Assembly (NCBI GenBank): GCA_035307785.1
Contig: DATGHS010000228.1
Location: 1-7,198, forward strand
From: DATGHS01 sp035307785
GTDB lineage: Bacteria > Planctomycetota > Planctomycetia > Gemmatales > Gemmataceae
DNA length: 7,198 nucleotides
Reading direction: 5' to 3'
The position numbers were made by a program, and so were the translations under genes. Positions 4,752 to 7,198 of the stretch are shown here, one piece after another (within the stretch, counting starts at the first letter, position 1; each line of letters begins with the position of its first letter). Under the pieces are notes generated by a model, which had not been told where the DNA came from, ran no database searches, and saw only the letters and a list, made by a program, of their open reading frames with translations.

Positions 4752-6161
4752 TCAATAGTGGAAAGTCAGCATCACGTCGGCGCCGTGGGCGAAGAAGTCC
4801 GACTGCGTAAAGGTCCGGACCGGATTCACCGGTGCGCCATTGGCCAAGCCGAAGCCGGAGCCGTTTTGAACGATGGTCGAACCGGCTGGCGGTACGCCAA
4901 AGCTCGTTGGCACCTGGTTTGGATTCACGTTGATGTTAACCTGATCGAGCGGGCGAATCACCCGGCTCAGGTACTCGAAGTCATATCCGAGCGAAATCGT
5001 GAAGTTGCGGGCAATCCGGTAACCGAGCTGAAGATTGCCTTCCGGCATGACGGCGAATTGATTCAGGGTCGACACGCCAATGTTGCTGGCCGTGGCGAGC
5101 AGGCCACCCTGCGCAACGTTCGGCGTGGCGCCGGCCGTCGGAATCAAGGCTGAGTTGCCCTGAATGTTCAGGATTTCATGGGTCACGCCGATGCCGCACT
5201 TCGCATAGCCGCTGAACAACCAGCGTTGATACGCGTACTGGAAGTCAAAGCCCACCTGGCCGCCTTGGAAGACATTGTGCGTGCCGAAGAAATCGGTCAC
5301 GTCAATTTCATTGAGCGTGCCGGGTGCCGTGAAGAGTTGGCCGAAGAAGTCGGCGGTGGCGCCTTGGCGGAATCCAAATCGGCGAGTGGCGATGTTCAGG
5401 CTCTCACTCAAATCCGCGAAGCGGTAGCCGAGCATGACGCCGAAGTAACGGTCCCAGTCGCCGAACAGCTTCCACTTCATGTTCGAATCAAAGCCCCAGA
5501 GCTGGCTGTTGAGATTGACATTGATCTGGCCGCTCGACTGGGTGTTGTTGCCGAGCGGGGCCGCAACCGGCGTGGCATCGCCAAGCCCGGTGAACACGTT
5601 GAAGAAAGGCCGGGACAAGACCTGGGGACCGGTGGCGACGCTGTAATTCTGCGAATAGCGGCCGAGCACCATGCCGGTGAAATCCCAACCCCAGCGCGTA
5701 TCGAAGTCGAACCAGTAACCGATGGACCAGCGGGCGCCGGATTCCGGATCGAAATTAATGTCCTGGGTGGGGAAAAGGGTGACGGTCGTAGGCGCACCAA
5801 GCGTGCCGCCTATGCCCGCCACGCCCGGGGCGGGCCCGGTGGTGACGAGCGGCACAGTCCGCGGCATGTTCTTGACGAAATAGAAGAGATACTCGCCGTT
5901 GACATAGAAGCGGTCGCAAAGGAAGCCGGGCGTGCCGCCGGGACCGGACATGTCGGTTTGCGGAGGGGCAATCAGATTCGGGTTGGCCAGGGCGGCAGCG
6001 CCGTTGGCGACCGGAGCGCCTAGCGGATCCACTTGCACTTGGGCCTGCATGACCGGCAAACTCGCCGGCATGCCGCCCATGGGCTGGGCCGGTGCTTGTG
6101 ACCAGGCCAGGCCGGCGCTGGCTGCCAAAGCTGCAATCGAGCCGAGTAGTCCCTTACGCAT
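4752..6161 (-). CDS. BBP7 family outer-membrane beta-barrel protein
   Basis: 469 residues, a usual length for the planctomycete BBP7 (putative beta-barrel porin 7) family. M-R-K-G then a hydrophobic Ala/Leu/Gly stretch to about residue 20 is a Sec signal peptide, with cleavage near AWSQA (19-23). A Pro/Ala/Gln-rich linker follows (22-75). The barrel begins at FYVNGEYLFYF (85-95), then VPLVTTG (103-109) and SGARWSIGYWFD (141-152), both family hallmarks. Alternating strands run to the end: LWGFDSNMKWKLF (221-233), FGVMLGYRFADL (240-251), FGTHNVFQGGQVGFDFQY (292-309), LQLGYRIARNFTISLGYDFEYL (377-398) and the terminal ADVMLTFHY (461-469). An aromatic last residue is typical of outer-membrane barrels. 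AGGAG lies 6 bases upstream. A paralogue lies immediately upstream on the same strand. The transported molecule, if any, is unknown. Confidence 0.9.
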   Translation of the reverse strand: MRKGLLGSIAALAASAGLAWSQAPAQPMGGMPASLPVMQAQVQVDPLGAPVANGAAALANPNLIAPPQTDMSGPGGTPGFLCDRFYVNGEYLFYFVKNMPRTVPLVTTGPAPGVAGIGGTLGAPTTVTLFPTQDINFDPESGARWSIGYWFDFDTRWGWDFTGMVLGRYSQNYSVATGPQVLSRPFFNVFTGLGDATPVAAPLGNNTQSSGQINVNLNSQLWGFDSNMKWKLFGDWDRYFGVMLGYRFADLSESLNIATRRFGFRQGATADFFGQLFTAPGTLNEIDVTDFFGTHNVFQGGQVGFDFQYAYQRWLFSGYAKCGIGVTHEILNIQGNSALIPTAGATPNVAQGGLLATASNIGVSTLNQFAVMPEGNLQLGYRIARNFTISLGYDFEYLSRVIRPLDQVNINVNPNQVPTSFGVPPAGSTIVQNGSGFGLANGAPVNPVRTFTQSDFFAHGADVMLTFHY

Positions 6162-6167
6162 GGATTG

Positions 6168-6172
6168 CTCCT
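6168..6172 (-). promoter_or_regulatory. Ribosome binding site of the complete BBP7 gene
   Basis: On the minus strand AGGAG stands 6 bases before the ATG (6161-6159), supporting the start just before the signal peptide. Between it and the hairpin at 6219-6300 I see no convincing promoter. Confidence 0.65.
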
Positions 6173-6218
6173 ATCTGCCGTCCCCGTATCGACCCCGTCG
6201 TGCTTCCTAGGTTTCATA

Positions 6219-6300
6219 CCCCGCACGCTCCAAGACTCGCGTGCGGGCTTGCAGTCCTGTGTCCCTTCAAGCCCGCAGTCGAGTCTTCGAGGCTGCGGGG
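6219..6300. repeat. Two-part hairpin between the tandem BBP7 genes
   Basis: Outer arms 6219-6239 and 6280-6300 match at 18 of 21 positions. Inside them a perfect 10-base stem, TGCGGGCTTG (6242-6251) with its complement (6268-6277), closes a 16-base loop. Outside, TTTCA (6212-6216) can also pair with TGAAA (6301-6305) across a TA bulge, so about 94 bases may fold as one structure. It lies 10 bases after the stop of the upstream porin gene and 57 bases before the start of the next, so it may end or attenuate transcription or protect the 3' end of the first mRNA. There is no T-tract on the minus strand. Its sequence is unrelated to the other palindromes here. Confidence 0.82.
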
Positions 6301-6310
6301 TGAAATGCTC

Positions 6311-7198
6311 TCAATAGCGCGCCGTCAAGCTGAAGTTCACGCCCTGAGCCCAGTAATCGGTCAAGGCAAACAACGGTGCCGGCCGTGCCGTTCCACCGGG
6401 CGCGCCGAACGTCGCGCTGGATGGTTGCAGGTTCGGATTGATGCCCGGGTCAATCTGCAAGCCGGGCCGAGCCACGTTAAAGGCGTAGATAAAATCATAG
6501 CCGACAGCGAATTTCAAGCCGCGCGTAAACTGGTAGCCGACGAGGATGCCTGGTTGTTCGACGACCGAAAAGTTGTTCTGAATGCGGCCGCCGATGTTCG
6601 TCGGCAAGGCCAGCAAGCCGCCATTGGCCGGACTGCCGGCCAACGGAACCCCGGCAGCTGTGGTGGCGGTGGTCGTGCCCACAATATCCACTGTGGATCG
6701 CATAGAACCGATGGCAGCATCGTTGCGAACGTCGATCGTAATTCGGTGATAACGGTATTCTACTTCGGTGCCCAGGTTGCCGCCGTAGAACCGGTTCTGA
6801 GTGCCAAACCGGTCGCTGATAGTTTCAATCTGACCTGGGGCCAGGGCAGCACCCAGGAAGAAATACGGGGGAGATCCAGCCGGGCCTTGCGTGCTCGTAG
6901 AATTCACCTGGATCACTTCCGCCAGATCAAAGTGCCGGAAGCCAATCATCGCGTTCCAGGTCCAGAATTCATCGCGATACAGGTTGAAGAGCAAGTTAAT
7001 TTCCGCCGTCCACAGCTGCGAGGTCGAAAATCCCGTCGCAGAGCCGACATCGCCGGCCGTGCCGGGCGTCACGTTCGGTGCCGCCACCAGGAAGGTGCCG
7101 GCTGCCGCCGTATTCGCGTTGATAAAAGGCCGGCCAATCGCGGTAATGCCGAGCGGGCCGCTGGAAATGGTGCTGGTGACCGAATTCTTATTCAGAAC
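6311..7198 (-). CDS. BBP7 family outer-membrane beta-barrel protein, C-terminal part
   Basis: Partial gene: the minus-strand frame has no stop up to the window edge, so the GTG at 7087 is internal. The 295 visible residues are the C-terminal two thirds of a BBP7 barrel and align by eye with the neighbouring complete protein: SQLWTAEINLLFNLY against SQLWGFDSNMKWKLF; MIGFRHFDL against MLGYRFADL; FGTQNRFYGGNLGTEVEY against FGTHNVFQGGQVGFDFQY; NGGLLALPTNIG against QGGLLATASNIG; and GYQFTRGLKFAVGYDF against GYRIARNFTISLGYDF. It ends VNFSLTARY, again with a terminal Tyr. The signal peptide and the LVTTG region lie outside the window. Similarity is clear in the strands and low in the loops, so this is an old duplication or two independent family members. 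It probably shares a transcription unit with the downstream porin gene, subject to the hairpin between them. Confidence 0.88.
   Translation of the reverse strand, partial: VLNKNSVTSTISSGPLGITAIGRPFINANTAAAGTFLVAAPNVTPGTAGDVGSATGFSTSQLWTAEINLLFNLYRDEFWTWNAMIGFRHFDLAEVIQVNSTSTQGPAGSPPYFFLGAALAPGQIETISDRFGTQNRFYGGNLGTEVEYRYHRITIDVRNDAAIGSMRSTVDIVGTTTATTAAGVPLAGSPANGGLLALPTNIGGRIQNNFSVVEQPGILVGYQFTRGLKFAVGYDFIYAFNVARPGLQIDPGINPNLQPSSATFGAPGGTARPAPLFALTDYWAQGVNFSLTARY

Noticed and set aside
5178..6023. A 281-codon plus-strand open frame opposite the complete BBP7 gene.
   Set aside because: The minus-strand protein carries clear BBP7 motifs, a signal peptide and an aromatic C-terminus; the plus-strand frame is an uncharacteristic charged shadow.

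Overview
The window looks like chromosomal DNA of a planctomycete. The evidence is the set of families: a DUF1553 C-terminus, a DUF1501 protein with a Tat-like leader, a secreted multi-EF-hand protein and two BBP7-type beta-barrel porins, all typical of that phylum. The sequence is GC-rich, and short palindromic repeats sit in nearly every gap. The assignment rests on recalled family signatures, not on a database search.

Layout. Positions 1-585 (+) hold the 3' end of a DUF1549/DUF1553 (PSD1-type) gene that begins outside the window. Positions 586-722 are filled by a long imperfect hairpin built from CACAAAG/CTTTGTG motifs. A DUF1501 gene (723-2054, +) follows. Its stop overlaps the ATG of an EF-hand gene (2051-4126, +) in an ATGA junction with a strong Shine-Dalgarno. 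The first ~75 codons of the EF-hand gene are largely palindromic intergenic-type repeats, read in frame. A small YbaK/EbsC-type deacylase gene (4191-4664, +) lies between two related palindromes, 4137-4180 and 4667-4743. On the minus strand, converging on it, are a complete BBP7 porin gene (4752-6161) and, upstream of that, a second BBP7 gene (6311-7198) cut by the right edge. A long two-part hairpin separates the two porin genes.

How the genes relate. The three left genes look like one co-directional, probably co-transcribed unit. DUF1549/DUF1553, DUF1501 and EF-hand proteins often occur together in planctomycetes and are predicted to be exported; their biochemical role is poorly known. The YbaK-like protein is predicted cytosolic tRNA quality control and has no obvious link to its neighbours. 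The BBP7 pair is predicted outer-membrane barrels and forms a separate minus-strand unit.

I find no CRISPR array, tRNA, rRNA, transposase, phage gene or recognisable defence system. The most unusual signal is the accumulation of at least four kinds of palindromic repeat, including a cluster that appears to have invaded the 5' end of the EF-hand coding sequence without breaking the frame.
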